Assembly: GCA_030407315.1 (NCBI GenBank)
Contig: JALQPE010000083.1
Span: 399,947-463,946, forward strand
Length of the DNA stretch: 64,000 bases
Source: Asparagopsis taxiformis
Lineage: Eukaryota; Rhodophyta; Florideophyceae; Bonnemaisoniales; Bonnemaisoniaceae
Reading direction: 5' to 3'
Both the position numbers and the translations under genes were made by a program. Within the stretch, counting starts at the first letter, position 1; the number at the start of each line of letters is the position of its first letter. Shown in pieces: positions 30,319-40,760 of the stretch. Under the pieces are notes generated by a model. It searched no databases, was not told the DNA's origin, and worked only from the letters and a program-made list of their open reading frames with translations.

Positions 30319-31091
30319 ATGAAGTCGCCCTTCGCACTCACATCTGTGCTACTCTGTCTCCACGGTCCCAATCTGCACGACGCACTTCACGCAGCAGACC
30401 GACCGCCAACACCAGCACTCGGTACAGTGTACATCCGATCATGCCGTCATCATGCACGCTTCACCGTTCCCGTCTAACCAAACCAGCCACAGACCTCATC
30501 GCTTCACAGGGTATCACCACTGCAATCTCGCTCACACCATTCGAGCAAAACCTGCCCACATTGACGCCACATCTCGTTCACCTTGCACGCACGCACGCGC
30601 AACGCGACGCCCATCTGGTGCGCTGTCTGCAACCAAACGACGCTCCGCCCAGTCGCGGCGTGCATTTCGTGGACGCAGCCGACGACCTTGCACAAGCCGA
30701 CGAGCTGGCGGCGCAATTCATGGCTGCGCTATCTGAAACGCGCACGCACGATACTACACGCTCGTCCAATCGCACGCCGTGTGCGACGGCTGTCGGCATG
30801 GTCGGCGTGCTACTCACCGGGCCGGGCGATTGGGCTGCCATGCTTCCGTCGCCTGTGAAACATTTGGATGATTTGCTGCCGCTGCCGCCGCAGACGTGGC
30901 AGTGTAGCGACGCGTCGTCGCAGAGCGCTGTGCGCGGTTTGGCTTGCTGGAGCGGCTGCGGACTTGTTCGTACTGACGCGCGTAAATCAATTGCAGAGCG
31001 TTGCGCACCCGGCGAGGGGCGTCTCGATTTGTTGCACCTCGTTGAGGAGATGCTCTCCAAGACGGGACTAGTCGAGAGGTACGGCGCCTAG
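30319..31091 (+). CDS. Orphan protein, two exons
   Basis: I do not recognise this gene. The preferred model is exon 1 30319-30426 and exon 2 30510-31091, joined in frame by an 83-bp intron (donor GTGTAC, a CTAAC branch-like sequence, acceptor TTCACAG) to 229 residues. An alternative is the unspliced frame from the ATG at 30441 (216 residues). Exon 1 starts MKSPFALTSVLLCLHGPNL, a hydrophobic strand plus HGPNL that distantly recalls the N-terminal NGPNL motif of type II dehydroquinase; the other motifs of that enzyme are not evident, so I do not assign it. The C-terminal part (VGVLLTGPGDWAAML...LDLLHLVEEML) looks like a folded alpha/beta protein. The gene starts 73 bp after the DnaJ-type zinc protein gene. 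Confidence 0.5.
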
Positions 31092-31266
31092 ACGGCAAAG
31101 ATGGAAGCTACTGTACGAGCTGCGACGTTCGTTGCAGTAAATCAACCTTTATGTACACTGTCAATTCACCGATAAAATAGCTTGGTACTCGCGCACCCAC
31201 TCAACCTACCGCATGCTCAACACTAATCCACTCATGCGCATTGCACCGTAGCCGAACCATGCCAGC

Positions 31267-32793
31267 CTAGATACCACTGCCTTCAGTAAGCTCCAGTTCC
31301 GTCTCGTAAATCGGTCGACAGATTGCCGCATCAGGTCCAAAACTATTTTGCTTGCATGCCGAAACCACGAGCGAGTACAAAAGCACTCCAACTAGAGCGA
31401 GAATTGTACCGGCAATATTTAAAACGCTCATGGTCGTCTTAAAGAAAATGATTGATGTCACGATTACCACAGCACGCTTCACACAGTTGCCCACAGAGTG
31501 CGTCACAGGACTGACCTTTTGCAGTATCATGTAGCTGGACAGCACATCCACACAGCGACAGAACCCGCCTATAATGAGCATTTTGAATAGACGCGATCTG
31601 CTCATGCCAGTTACTGCTGGCGCAACAGCTGCACCAAGTAAAGGTATCCCTTCGTATAGAAAACACACAGGGGCAAGGATGAAACAAGCCATGATGGACA
31701 TGGTAGAAAAAAGATTCACATTATCCAACGCTGCTAAAGTAGATTCCTCTTCAGCAGAAATGGGCACATTGTTTCCGTTTCTATCCTTTTTAGGTTCGCC
31801 ACTACCTCGACTCATAACCTTTTTCGAAAGCACATTACGAGACTGCAGCGCGAGATTGGAACCAATCGCGGAGAAAAAGCCAATCCAATTGAACGAAGCT
31901 TCAGTAGCAGATGCAAGTGCCACACCGGCCACAATGGGAAACAAGGAACCAAGAATACCCCATGTCGGTACATCACCCAAAATCGAGGGGGTGAGAGCGA
32001 CCGAAAAAAAGGGCTCAGTACTTTTCACCGTATGCGTAAACGCTACAGAAACTTTTCCGAGCGACATGTTGGTGAGAAGAAAACCAGCAGCATGTAGAAC
32101 GGCCAGAGGACCTGCAGCGCGAATCAAAAACTTGTTGAATGGAGGTGGTTTCTTAAATGGCGACAGCCAGACCAAAGCCATAGCAGCGCCGGCGACAGCA
32201 AACTGGGCGACGGTGCAGGTTAACGGGAAAGGGAAAACTTTGAGCACTTGCTTGTTATAAACATTGAAAACGGTATTAGACCAATACCAAGTAGCGAATA
32301 GAGCGGTCAATAACAACGTTGCACCCAAACTGGAATCGAAACCAGCGGCAAGCTGACGCTTGAGTCTATCAACATCGAACCTTTTCTCATCAGGACGACG
32401 CTTGACAAGCTTGCGGGGAATGATAGTCTCACTGGCGAGGGAGCCGTCATCAATCTGCAGAGCGCCGGAGGCGTCCACAAGCGAGGCGGGGACGTTTTTG
32501 ACGGGGTCTATCATAATATCTGGCTGACCGAGGCGCGAGATGGCAATTTCCGGGCGCGGGTCATCCTGAGCGGTAGGGGGGGCATCGTTGGGGTCGGAAG
32601 CGGAGGCGTCCTGGGATGGTTGGGGATCGGAATTGGACGCGTCGCCGGATATGGGGCGCGAGTCTGCACCAGCGCCTGCAGCGGCGAGACGCCAGCGCGT
32701 GCGGCGGAGGCATCGGGAAACGGCTGGACGAGAGGGTGCGAGAATGGGACGCGAGGAGGGGTGCACAAAGGCGGTTAGTAAAAGGACGCGCAT
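31267..32793 (-). CDS. Plastid phosphate translocator (PPT/TPT family)
   Basis: 508 residues. The C-terminal 350 residues are a ten-helix drug/metabolite-transporter fold of the plastid phosphate translocator type, which exchanges phosphate for triose phosphates or phosphoenolpyruvate across the inner envelope. Matching segments: NVYNKQVLK, SFTHTVKSTEPFFSV-like VAFTHTVKSTEPFF, ASATEASFNWIGF, QSRNVLSKKVM and SPVTHSVGNCVKRAVVI. These are closest to plant PEP/phosphate and triose-phosphate translocators; I cannot fix the substrate. The first 150 residues are a very long acidic/Ser-rich presequence after a basic start, more than a normal transit peptide. An insert (GEPKKDRNGNNVPISAEEE) lies between two membrane segments, before DNVNLFSTMSIM. 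The start is the first ATG. Confidence 0.9.
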   Translation of the reverse strand: MRVLLLTAFVHPSSRPILAPSRPAVSRCLRRTRWRLAAAGAGADSRPISGDASNSDPQPSQDASASDPNDAPPTAQDDPRPEIAISRLGQPDIMIDPVKNVPASLVDASGALQIDDGSLASETIIPRKLVKRRPDEKRFDVDRLKRQLAAGFDSSLGATLLLTALFATWYWSNTVFNVYNKQVLKVFPFPLTCTVAQFAVAGAAMALVWLSPFKKPPPFNKFLIRAAGPLAVLHAAGFLLTNMSLGKVSVAFTHTVKSTEPFFSVALTPSILGDVPTWGILGSLFPIVAGVALASATEASFNWIGFFSAIGSNLALQSRNVLSKKVMSRGSGEPKKDRNGNNVPISAEEESTLAALDNVNLFSTMSIMACFILAPVCFLYEGIPLLGAAVAPAVTGMSRSRLFKMLIIGGFCRCVDVLSSYMILQKVSPVTHSVGNCVKRAVVIVTSIIFFKTTMSVLNIAGTILALVGVLLYSLVVSACKQNSFGPDAAICRPIYETELELTEGSGI

Positions 32794-32826
32794 GACGATG
32801 AGACGAAGGGGAGGCGGTAGATGGGT

Positions 32827-32846
32827 GCGATGCGATGCGATGCGAT
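32827..32846 (+). repeat. Four tandem GCGAT units
   Basis: Perfect 5-bp tandem repeat, four copies, 34 bp upstream of the translocator start. Probably a simple-sequence tract. Confidence 0.7.
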
Positions 32847-33041
32847 ATTGTTACAGGGATGCGCTCGTCTCGTTGTGTTTCGGCCAAATCTAGTGGATGG
32901 GCGTGACATGGTGAATGGAGCACTTATTGGGTTGAGATATTATAAATACGGCCACGGCGCAGTGATTGGCTTATGCGAAATGGCCCGTGACGTGATGCAC
33001 ACGTGCATGTGCTGCGCATCTGCACATCGCTCTCTTTTTAC

Positions 33042-35639
33042 TCAAACATTCATGTACACATATTCAAATCCAAAGCTTCGCGATGAACTACTCAGCCGGC
33101 TCGCGATCACCGCCGCCTTGCCTTGTCCTGCTGGAACAATGCACGTCAAGCTGCGTCCTTTGTTAAAGTTTTCTAGCTTGCGACACTCCTTGCCGCCAAA
33201 TGTAATCACTAGTGGCGGAAATAGATTCCAACCAGTGATGGTTACTTTGCCGCCGCCGCGTCGAGGCCCGCGGAATGGATTCACACTTGTCACAACCAAT
33301 CGACCCGGATTCCTTTCGATGGGCATCAACGTTGCGACCTTGCTCTGATATACTCGCGGCATGAATAATCCTCCCGTACCCGACATGGCTACCGATAGTC
33401 CGGAATGTTTTGCAATTTCAAATTTCGATTTCACATTGCCCTTCTTGTTCAACTGCACGCGGAACACTATGCCCGATCCAGATACCGCAAACTTTGTCGC
33501 GAGCAGGTCCCCTCGCATCTGCGCCCCAAACGTGTTCGCCGTGTACTCGACGAGACCATTCATGCTTGACTTGAACGTTGCAATGTGCCGGTCATAATTC
33601 CCGATATTCTTCTGCGGAGGGCGGTGTATGCATTGTCTTGTATCAAACCGGCCACGATTCCTGTTTGCATACCCGAAAAACCCGTTGGGTCGTAGCTTCT
33701 TCAGTGTATCCGGCTCTCCAGTGGCATTTGTTTCAGTGTTGCATCCCGTGCTCCGAGCGCCAAACTTGGAGTTGGCCCCATTGTCCAATGCGTAAATGTT
33801 CCCGTTCGAATGTACAACATTGGAGAACGAGTTGCGAAGTCCGGCAGCGTAAACCCGTACATCACCTGAAACTTTTCTCGCCGTGTGTGGATTGCCGTAT
33901 TGTGAGTATACAATTTTTCCATTGAATCCTCTTTTTAGAACCGGTGCTTGTAGGACCGCACCTGAAAGCGGCGAATCTGGGATGCCGCCTAGTGGTCCCC
34001 CTTCCACACTCACACCCGCATTTGTGGTTCCACCAACCGAGATCATCAGGTTGCCCCAATTGTCAAAGCTCAGTCCATTCACAGAGTGGTCATAGTTGGA
34101 AACTGGTAATCCCGAAACAATCGTCCTTACTTTTGCAATGCATCCGTTCTTTTTCTGCATGGCTATGACTTCGCCATTGTTCCACCCCCGAATGAATGGA
34201 AGTAACTTCTTTGTGCCCCAGTATAGAATACTGGTAGATGCATACAGCCGCAGCTTGCCATTTTCAGCTGGGTTGAAAGCAAGACCGAGAATACTACGCG
34301 AAGTACCAACTTTTGGAGAACTGCACACATTCTGAACATCCCGACCAAGGTCAGTCGTAACAACATGAACAATCCCGTTCAAGCTGCCCATATAGTATTT
34401 CCCGTCGGGACCAAGGACAATAGTTGTCAATTGTGACTTTTTCCATACTTTGCCATTCTGGATCAGAAAGCCCTTCGAAAACTTTATAGGTTGATAATAA
34501 CCTATCGGACCCTCATCAGAACCAGTTCGATTGATCCGATTGCTTCCCCTTGGTAGAATGGTAAACTTCACCGAGTTCGACATCCCATTCTTCGTATTTA
34601 CAGAAACCATCTTCTCACCGCGGCCACCAGGGACGATACAATTGATTGTAAATTGGTTTTTGGCAACAGGTGCAACGCATGACGTGCCTCCCAGTGAGAC
34701 ACTTCTAACGTTCACAAAGCTGCTTCCACTGATTACAATTGTACTTCCAACCAAACCTTGCTCAGGTCTGACACGGTGAATAACAGGAGCGTACAGACCC
34801 GGATTGTGTGACAGATACTTTGCCGGAACGGTAAACCAAGACGGGCTTCCGGGTGGCTTCCATGAAAGAAGTAACCTCGGGGTCGGTCCGTTGCTGTTCT
34901 GCCGACGATAAACAATTTCCATCGTTCTCACTCCTTCCGTGAAAGCTACAGTCTGTGAATGGATGTCGATATGACTACCTGCCAGGATTTGCTTTGAGTC
35001 AACCCAAAAAGTGCAAGAGGCCCCTCCGCATCCCAACCGGAAGCTATACCTCCCACTTTTGAAAAACTCAATGTTGCCAAGAACGCGAATAGAAAACTTG
35101 ACATTGACAACAGAGGATGGAAAGCTTCCCGCATTGTTCAGCTTGACAGTTGGGAGTGTTTGAGAGAAACTAGCTCGCGGTGGTTCTGTTCGTTTGTCGG
35201 GGATCCATCCATTTCCTGGATAAAATAACACTCGTACTCCGGGGCTGGCACCCTTGTAAACTCTGACAAAGGTAGAAGCACTAGCAACGTCACCAGTGTT
35301 ATCGGTAACGGTCAATGTAACGACAGTTCTTCCAATCGGGAATTTTCTCACACAAAGTATCTGCGAGCAAATGGTCCTTCCATCAGCGGTAGTCCATTTG
35401 TATTTCTTGATTCTCCCAGTGGTTTCTGTTGTCTCGTTGAAGTAATGACTGTGTGACAGTTCGCCGTTCAAAGTGATCAACGCTTCTCCGTCTCCGTCGA
35501 CATCAGGGACCTCATATGGACCTCCTGTGACAGCATGGGCGCGATGGTCAAATCCACGATTGTTTTCATCTGCAAAGACTGCAGAAACAAACAATGCAAA
35601 GAGCATGAGAAAAGAAAACACGAGCTGAGTCCTAAGCAT
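33042..35639 (-). CDS. Secreted PKD-PA14-TIG-GSDH-TIG protein, HIPL-like paralogue 2
   Basis: 865 residues. It has the same five-domain order as the protein at 22820-25408 and aligns over the whole length: FDHRAHAVTGGPY, LTVTDNTGD, a PA14-like region with GNIEFFKSGRYSFRL, a TIG domain (TIVISGSSFVNVRS), the propeller (IVLGPDGKYYMGSLNG, RSILGLAFNPAENG, ALDNGANSKFG) and a final TIG domain ending SFGFEYVYMNV. The signal peptide is residues 1-24 (core FSFLMLFALFVSAVFA). The extracellular role and the ligand are unknown. The two genes are separated by four genes on both strands, so this is a dispersed local duplication. The upstream 1.2 kb is purine-rich on +, that is pyrimidine-rich as leader. Confidence 0.85.
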   Translation of the reverse strand: MLRTQLVFSFLMLFALFVSAVFADENNRGFDHRAHAVTGGPYEVPDVDGDGEALITLNGELSHSHYFNETTETTGRIKKYKWTTADGRTICSQILCVRKFPIGRTVVTLTVTDNTGDVASASTFVRVYKGASPGVRVLFYPGNGWIPDKRTEPPRASFSQTLPTVKLNNAGSFPSSVVNVKFSIRVLGNIEFFKSGRYSFRLGCGGASCTFWVDSKQILAGSHIDIHSQTVAFTEGVRTMEIVYRRQNSNGPTPRLLLSWKPPGSPSWFTVPAKYLSHNPGLYAPVIHRVRPEQGLVGSTIVISGSSFVNVRSVSLGGTSCVAPVAKNQFTINCIVPGGRGEKMVSVNTKNGMSNSVKFTILPRGSNRINRTGSDEGPIGYYQPIKFSKGFLIQNGKVWKKSQLTTIVLGPDGKYYMGSLNGIVHVVTTDLGRDVQNVCSSPKVGTSRSILGLAFNPAENGKLRLYASTSILYWGTKKLLPFIRGWNNGEVIAMQKKNGCIAKVRTIVSGLPVSNYDHSVNGLSFDNWGNLMISVGGTTNAGVSVEGGPLGGIPDSPLSGAVLQAPVLKRGFNGKIVYSQYGNPHTARKVSGDVRVYAAGLRNSFSNVVHSNGNIYALDNGANSKFGARSTGCNTETNATGEPDTLKKLRPNGFFGYANRNRGRFDTRQCIHRPPQKNIGNYDRHIATFKSSMNGLVEYTANTFGAQMRGDLLATKFAVSGSGIVFRVQLNKKGNVKSKFEIAKHSGLSVAMSGTGGLFMPRVYQSKVATLMPIERNPGRLVVTSVNPFRGPRRGGGKVTITGWNLFPPLVITFGGKECRKLENFNKGRSLTCIVPAGQGKAAVIASRLSSSSRSFGFEYVYMNV

Positions 35640-36911
35640 AATTTCAATAGAGGAATTGCTTAACAGAAAAGAGATATGCGCGTCAAGTAAGTACTTTGGG
35701 AGTTAAAAGAGCCTGACGTTACCTTTTCCTTTCTAAGCAAGAGATTTGAGGTTGAGCAGGCTAGAGCATACGCCATTCGCAGTGGCGAAAGTCAAGGTGA
35801 ATGAGGCTTGTGGTTGAGTGGGGGTACACGCAAGATGTAGCGGAATAGGTGTGAAGAGAACGTTTATGGTGAATGAAACAAAAGATGCGTGGATATCACG
35901 AAGAAATTGAGTCATTGGAGGGTTGAAGAATCACAACTGTGATGTCAGTGCTCATAGTATTATTGACTTTGGTATGAAGTTTACACAATGACAGATGTTC
36001 ACGATCATGCATTTGTGACCCAGGATGCACAGGTGGGGAATAGGCATTTGACCACAGAAAAGGACCAGAGAGTTTAGCCAGACTGGCAAAATGCGGCAAG
36101 GGTGAACAATATTATGGCAGCACTAAGAGTGCCTGTGGGCGAAAGTGAGTCTCCAGCCGGTATGTTTGTCAAGCAGATAATAACCAGTGCTTCCATCTGT
36201 ACAAGGATCATACCAGCAATGGTAGTGAGTCGGTTGATTACGGGTTTATCGAAATGGCAGTCGATAAATAGTGGGATTGGGTTGAGTGTGCAAACTGCGA
36301 CACGAGCGGAGGAACAAGTGAAAATATGTAAACGGTGCTGCAGCATTGCCAGTTCATTATGGATGCAGCCATACATAGGAACATTCAGTGTGACAAGTTT
36401 GCAGAGTTGAAAGCATTGCAAGAATCGAGCAACACATACAAGAAGAGTGCGATCGTATGAGGACAATCTGGGCTGGAAATGGTTGGCTTCCAGCGGCAAA
36501 AGGAAGAAAGTGGGAGGTGCAACGTGACGGGCGGATGGGAAACAAGAACATACATTTGTACGTTGAAGAGTTTTTGGCATCTGGCAACGGCGCTGACGGA
36601 AGGGGCCAAAATGGCACCTGAATTTGTGCCAATTGATTTGGCCAATCGGTTTGCACTTTTTCCCACATCCAGTACGCATGGCGCAAGTGGCCTTGAGCAG
36701 CGCGAGTACGTTTGTGGCAAAGACCGAGACGTCCAATTCAAACTTCTAGAGCACGCTGGACTAGAGCCATGTGCTCATTACCTGCGTCTATACCTCAACG
36801 GTAGATAAGTTTATGCACCATTACGATTTGCGCTAGGGAATAAGTAAAAAGTGGAGCACTTATCGAGGCGGCATTCAGTGTGGTTTGAGAGCAGCACTAA
36901 TGTTGAACAGC
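35640..36911. other. Intergenic region with a purine-poor leader-like tract
   Basis: 1.27 kb upstream of HIPL-like gene 2. Three overlapping minus-strand frames are open at once across 36385-36686, the longest spanning 36074-36736. Their product is Cys/His/Leu-rich with no motif, so they look like a consequence of low purine content rather than genes. Confidence 0.45.
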
Positions 36912-37799
36912 TCAGATCTTTTGTTTTTGCGGCGGGGTGCGACTTCGCACCACGGGCAGAAGCCAAAAGACTGGATTCCAGCCGAGCACATGTCTGAAAT
37001 TGGACAAGAGACCGGCGGAATAATCTTTGTGCACGTCAGCGACAGCAAAAACTCGACTCCTCGGATCGTGTAAACGGTAATTTTCTAAACCGGTCTGATT
37101 GATGCTGGCCAACCAAAGGTTCCAGAGAAAAATGCTACCAACAGCACCAGTAGCAACGAGGGAGATTGCAAGAGTAATAGGGGTGAACACGGCGGCGGCG
37201 AGGGAATGAGTGCGGCGGGAGAAGGAAGTTGCGTGGTGGCAATGCATCAGGTATCGAACGAAAATGAATGCGGAGTACATAGAGGAAAGGGTGGTGTATA
37301 GTAGGAAGAGCAGAAAGAATTTGATATTAAGCAGTCCGATGCAATTGCCCATCCACGGACAATGGTGGTCGAAGCGGAGTACGCAGGTGTTGCACACACT
37401 GCAATGGTGGACGCGTTCCATTTTAGGTGCATCGCAAGACAAACAAAAAGCGGTTTGTGTTGGGGAGTTGAGGAATGGAGGAGCTTCTGCGTCTATGGGA
37501 GCATGAGCGAGTGATTGTAGTCGGGCGTGAGGGTTTGCAAGGGGATGGAGTAAGTCTGGACGATGGAGTGACCAGTCAGCGGCGGAGCCAGGGTTTGCAA
37601 AGTGGCATCGGAGGTAAGATAGTAATGATAGAGAAATAAGCAGAATGTAGAGATGAAGATGCAGGAGATTTGCATCGGTGAAGCGCGGAGCGGGGTCGAT
37701 GAGAAGATCGTGAGATGCAACGGCGGCCACGAAAAGAATTGTGAAGGTGACGAGAAGAGCAAAGAGACGTGATTCGGCGCGCAGAGAGAGTTGGCACAT
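36912..37799 (-). CDS. DHHC-type protein S-acyltransferase
   Basis: 295 residues from the ATG at 37799; the upstream in-frame codons lack an ATG. DHHC enzymes attach palmitate to cysteines of membrane-associated proteins. Two N-terminal membrane segments (LFALLVTFTILFVAAVA and LHLYILLISLSLLSYL) precede the cysteine-rich domain (FCLSCDAPKMERVHHCSVC...CVLRFDHHCPWMGNCIG), which contains all zinc cysteines and the catalytic DHHC. Two more membrane segments follow, and then NQTGLENY, at the position of the TTxE motif. Four-TM topology is usual for the family; the location (Golgi, ER or plasma membrane) is not visible. The gene is divergent from the PI4-kinase gene. Confidence 0.92.
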   Translation of the reverse strand: MCQLSLRAESRLFALLVTFTILFVAAVASHDLLIDPAPRFTDANLLHLHLYILLISLSLLSYLRCHFANPGSAADWSLHRPDLLHPLANPHARLQSLAHAPIDAEAPPFLNSPTQTAFCLSCDAPKMERVHHCSVCNTCVLRFDHHCPWMGNCIGLLNIKFFLLFLLYTTLSSMYSAFIFVRYLMHCHHATSFSRRTHSLAAAVFTPITLAISLVATGAVGSIFLWNLWLASINQTGLENYRLHDPRSRVFAVADVHKDYSAGLLSNFRHVLGWNPVFWLLPVVRSRTPPQKQKI

Positions 37800-38351
37800 G
37801 GCAGAAGTGCGACTAGCGCAGTCTCGGTGGCTGCATGACGACTGGACACCTTGGTCTCGGAAACGATGGTTGTTGGAGAATGACGAATGTGGACTACGAA
37901 TAGTTGAGTTGGCATGCACTGCTGGATGACAAAGGATGCTTACAGTAGCCAGTCGGTGAGTCGAGATTCTCTGTAATTTGAATTCATAATGTTACACGCC
38001 CAACCGAAAGTGTGAGATATTGACGATGACGCTGCCGCGTTGCGCCAAGTGGTTTCTCACATATTTCTTACTTGATACTCTACAGACTCGCTCACTCTCG
38101 CTGTCAACCCTTTCAATGTCCCTTCGCCCCGCAGTTAATGGCTGCGCAGCTAAACGCCGCTTGCCCATCATCGCGCCATATCATCTAGAGCGAACAGTGT
38201 TTTGCATTTCACGCATCATTTCCTTCTCACGCCGACATCATTAACTTGTAAATACTCACTACATTTCCACACACACTCAATCCACTTACATCGCGCCATC
38301 TCACGCCAAACTCAACCGCCTCAGGGGTGTTGCAACCCCTCCCATTTTCCA
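37800..38351. promoter_or_regulatory. Shared upstream region, DHHC and PI4-kinase genes
   Basis: 552 bp between divergent starts. Positions 38220-38350 are C/A/T-rich on +, the leader type seen before other plus-strand genes here. Confidence 0.4.
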
Positions 38352-40760
38352 ATGGTTAGACTCGCATGCTTCGGAGCTCGCTCCGCTGCAGACCCAGATG
38401 AATGGGACGACCACCACAGCCTTCCCAGTCGTCATAGTGCTGAATCTTCCGCCATGGTGCCCACAGCCCGTCGCAAGAAGCACCCCACCCTTTTCCATAA
38501 TAAGCGCGTCCTCACCCGCGAGGCCGCCAAACAGCGCCTCAAGAAAATCTTAAACGTCAAGAAAGACCATCATCACGACAAGGACCGTCAGATTGATGAT
38601 GACCCAGAGTTCGTCATGCTCGGCAAAATCTACTCAGAACTAGATGCTACCGTCGACCTTGCAAATATTGCACGAAATCGTGCCACCCTTAGTCATCTAC
38701 TTCCCTTCTTACTCAATGCAATATTGTACGGCTTTCAAGACCTCAACGGTTCCGGACTCGGCAGCAGTCGTGGCGGCAAGAAGAGCAGCAACCTCAGAGT
38801 TCAACGCGACCCAAAGCAAATTGATCTCAAAGGAACCTCTCATCTCGTCAAAGCTCAATGTGAACGCCAGCTAGAGCAGTTTCTCTACCAAGAGGCCATG
38901 AGCTCCGTCTCCTTCGCTCTCGAGTGTCTCTGGTACTTCACCGGCTCCCTCTATCTAGGTCCAAAGGAGTCGTACCATCGTACAATGACCCTTCTCCTTG
39001 GAATTGAGAGTGTTGTTACAAACTCAGCCCCTCCAGGTGACCTCTTCAAGAAAGCAGCTCTGCGAGACACCCGCACTGTCATGCGTGCCTCTTCGACTTC
39101 AGCGGATGATGAAATCCAAAAGACCTCCAGAGATCCCTCCTTGCCACACCCGGTCCCAAGTATCCGCGAAGTCGATCTGGATATCTCCGGCAGCGGCGAA
39201 ACAGACCTTACCATGCAGTTTAATGTCGTCAAAGTTACAGATGAAGCCAAGCTACAACATTGGCTTGATGCTCGCCGTGAACGCGCTACAACCTTCCACG
39301 CTCAACTCGACTTTGTCAAATGTCTCACGCATATCTCGCACGGTCTTTTCGATATCGAACGCGATTATCGTCGAGATGTGTTGCGGCGCGAGCTCGAGAA
39401 GCTTAATGATTTTATTCCCAAAAACGTCTTCATTCCTACTGAACGACATCCGCATCGTGTATTACGTATTGTTCCTGAAGATGCACACGTCTTTTCTACA
39501 AAAGAGCGCGTTCCTTTTCTCCTCGTAGTAGAGGTAGAAGACCTTATTCCATACAATCCAAACGAACATAGCCTACTTGATGAGGGCAATAGAAGCCCAG
39601 GCCCCTTACGTCGAATTGGAAGTCTGGGAAATCCTAATATGGGACACAATAAGAGTCATGGAGCACCATCTATGCCTCGGTCATGTGAAGAAAATCATGT
39701 GGAAGACATTGATGTTCCAATCCCAAATCAACCAGAAAGTAAGTTTGCTTTTTCTCCGGACGTTACAGCGGAAGCTAGTCTGGTTGTGGACAGCTCAGAC
39801 AAACACCAGAGGGAAAGCTCATTTCGCGTGGATGCCAACGATGTTGATGATCGACGGCCACCAGATGAAGAACTCTTGAAGGCCCTTGGGGAGCGATGGG
39901 CCGTAAAGTCCGAGCGGTTACGGAAAGCAAGCCCATTTGGTTCAAACCCGAACTGGAGGCTTGTGTCTTGTATTGTTAAATCGAGAGATCAACTAAGACA
40001 AGAAATGTTTGCGCAGCGTTTGATTCAAGAGTTTGCACGCATTTTTAAGCGAGCAAACATTCCGGTATGGCTGCGCGCCTACCAAATTATCTCTACCAGT
40101 AGTGACTCAGGTCTTATTGAGACACTGACGGATTCGGCATCAATAGATTCGATCAAAAAGCATTCACCAAACGTCGTCACACTGCAAGATTATTTTATAG
40201 GACGTTTCGGAGGACGGGGCTCTCCTGCGTACAAGCGAGCCGTCCGCAATTTTGTGCACAGCATGGCTGGTTATTCATTAGTGCAGTATTTACTTAACCT
40301 GAAGGATCGGCATAATGGTAACCTGATGATTGATGCAGAAGGCCATATCGTCCACATCGACTTTGGCTTTTTATTATCGAACTCGCCAGGGGGCAACATG
40401 GAGTTTGAGAAAGCACCTTTCAAGCTCACGAATGAGATGGTCCAGGTCATGGGAGGCACCAAATCAGGCGCATGGAAGCTCTTCAGGAAATTGTGTATTC
40501 AAGGGTATCTAGAAGCGAGTAAGTATGCGGAGAAGTTTATGTTGATGATAGATACGATGTATCCAGGAAACGAGTCAATGCCTTGTTTCCTACAAGGACG
40601 GGAATATGTGTTGGAAAACTTGCGAGAAAGATTTGGAGTCGACCTAAGTAAGAAGGACAAAATGGCGCGAATGTCGAGACTTATCCATTCGGCACATGGC
40701 AACTGGACAACAAAGGCCTATGACCAATTCCAAAGAGTTTCACTTGGTATTTCCAAGTAG
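38352..40760 (+). CDS. Phosphatidylinositol 4-kinase beta-type
   Basis: 802 residues. The C-terminal 270 residues form a PI3/4-kinase domain: WRLVSCIVKSRDQLRQE (with the ATP-contacting Lys), PVWLRAYQIIST, GFLLSNSPGGN preceded by the catalytic LKDRHNGNLM and HIDFGF (the metal-binding DFG), and FRKLCIQGYLEASK at the end. These segments match type III PI4K-beta, which makes PI4P on Golgi membranes. The N-terminal half carries a lipid-kinase-unique/helical part (about 90-350: FVMLGKIYSELDATVDLA...VQYLLN-like helices, VKCLTHISHGLF) and a low-complexity, acidic Ser-rich linker (400-530). The start is the first ATG after a C-rich leader. The gene is uninterrupted, with no odd feature. Confidence 0.92.
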   Translation: MVRLACFGARSAADPDEWDDHHSLPSRHSAESSAMVPTARRKKHPTLFHNKRVLTREAAKQRLKKILNVKKDHHHDKDRQIDDDPEFVMLGKIYSELDATVDLANIARNRATLSHLLPFLLNAILYGFQDLNGSGLGSSRGGKKSSNLRVQRDPKQIDLKGTSHLVKAQCERQLEQFLYQEAMSSVSFALECLWYFTGSLYLGPKESYHRTMTLLLGIESVVTNSAPPGDLFKKAALRDTRTVMRASSTSADDEIQKTSRDPSLPHPVPSIREVDLDISGSGETDLTMQFNVVKVTDEAKLQHWLDARRERATTFHAQLDFVKCLTHISHGLFDIERDYRRDVLRRELEKLNDFIPKNVFIPTERHPHRVLRIVPEDAHVFSTKERVPFLLVVEVEDLIPYNPNEHSLLDEGNRSPGPLRRIGSLGNPNMGHNKSHGAPSMPRSCEENHVEDIDVPIPNQPESKFAFSPDVTAEASLVVDSSDKHQRESSFRVDANDVDDRRPPDEELLKALGERWAVKSERLRKASPFGSNPNWRLVSCIVKSRDQLRQEMFAQRLIQEFARIFKRANIPVWLRAYQIISTSSDSGLIETLTDSASIDSIKKHSPNVVTLQDYFIGRFGGRGSPAYKRAVRNFVHSMAGYSLVQYLLNLKDRHNGNLMIDAEGHIVHIDFGFLLSNSPGGNMEFEKAPFKLTNEMVQVMGGTKSGAWKLFRKLCIQGYLEASKYAEKFMLMIDTMYPGNESMPCFLQGREYVLENLRERFGVDLSKKDKMARMSRLIHSAHGNWTTKAYDQFQRVSLGISK

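Noticed and set aside
30319..31091. Calling the orphan gene a type II 3-dehydroquinase
   Set aside because: Only the HGPNL segment matches; the catalytic Tyr loop, QSN-type motif and the INPGAYTH-type motif are not visible.
31574..32260. 228-codon plus-strand frame
   Set aside because: Antisense shadow of the phosphate translocator.
36074..36741. Three overlapping minus-strand frames, the longest 220 codons
   Set aside because: All three frames are open together, the products are Cys/His/Leu-rich without motifs, and the longest has no ATG at its head. The sense strand is purine-poor, which removes stops by composition.
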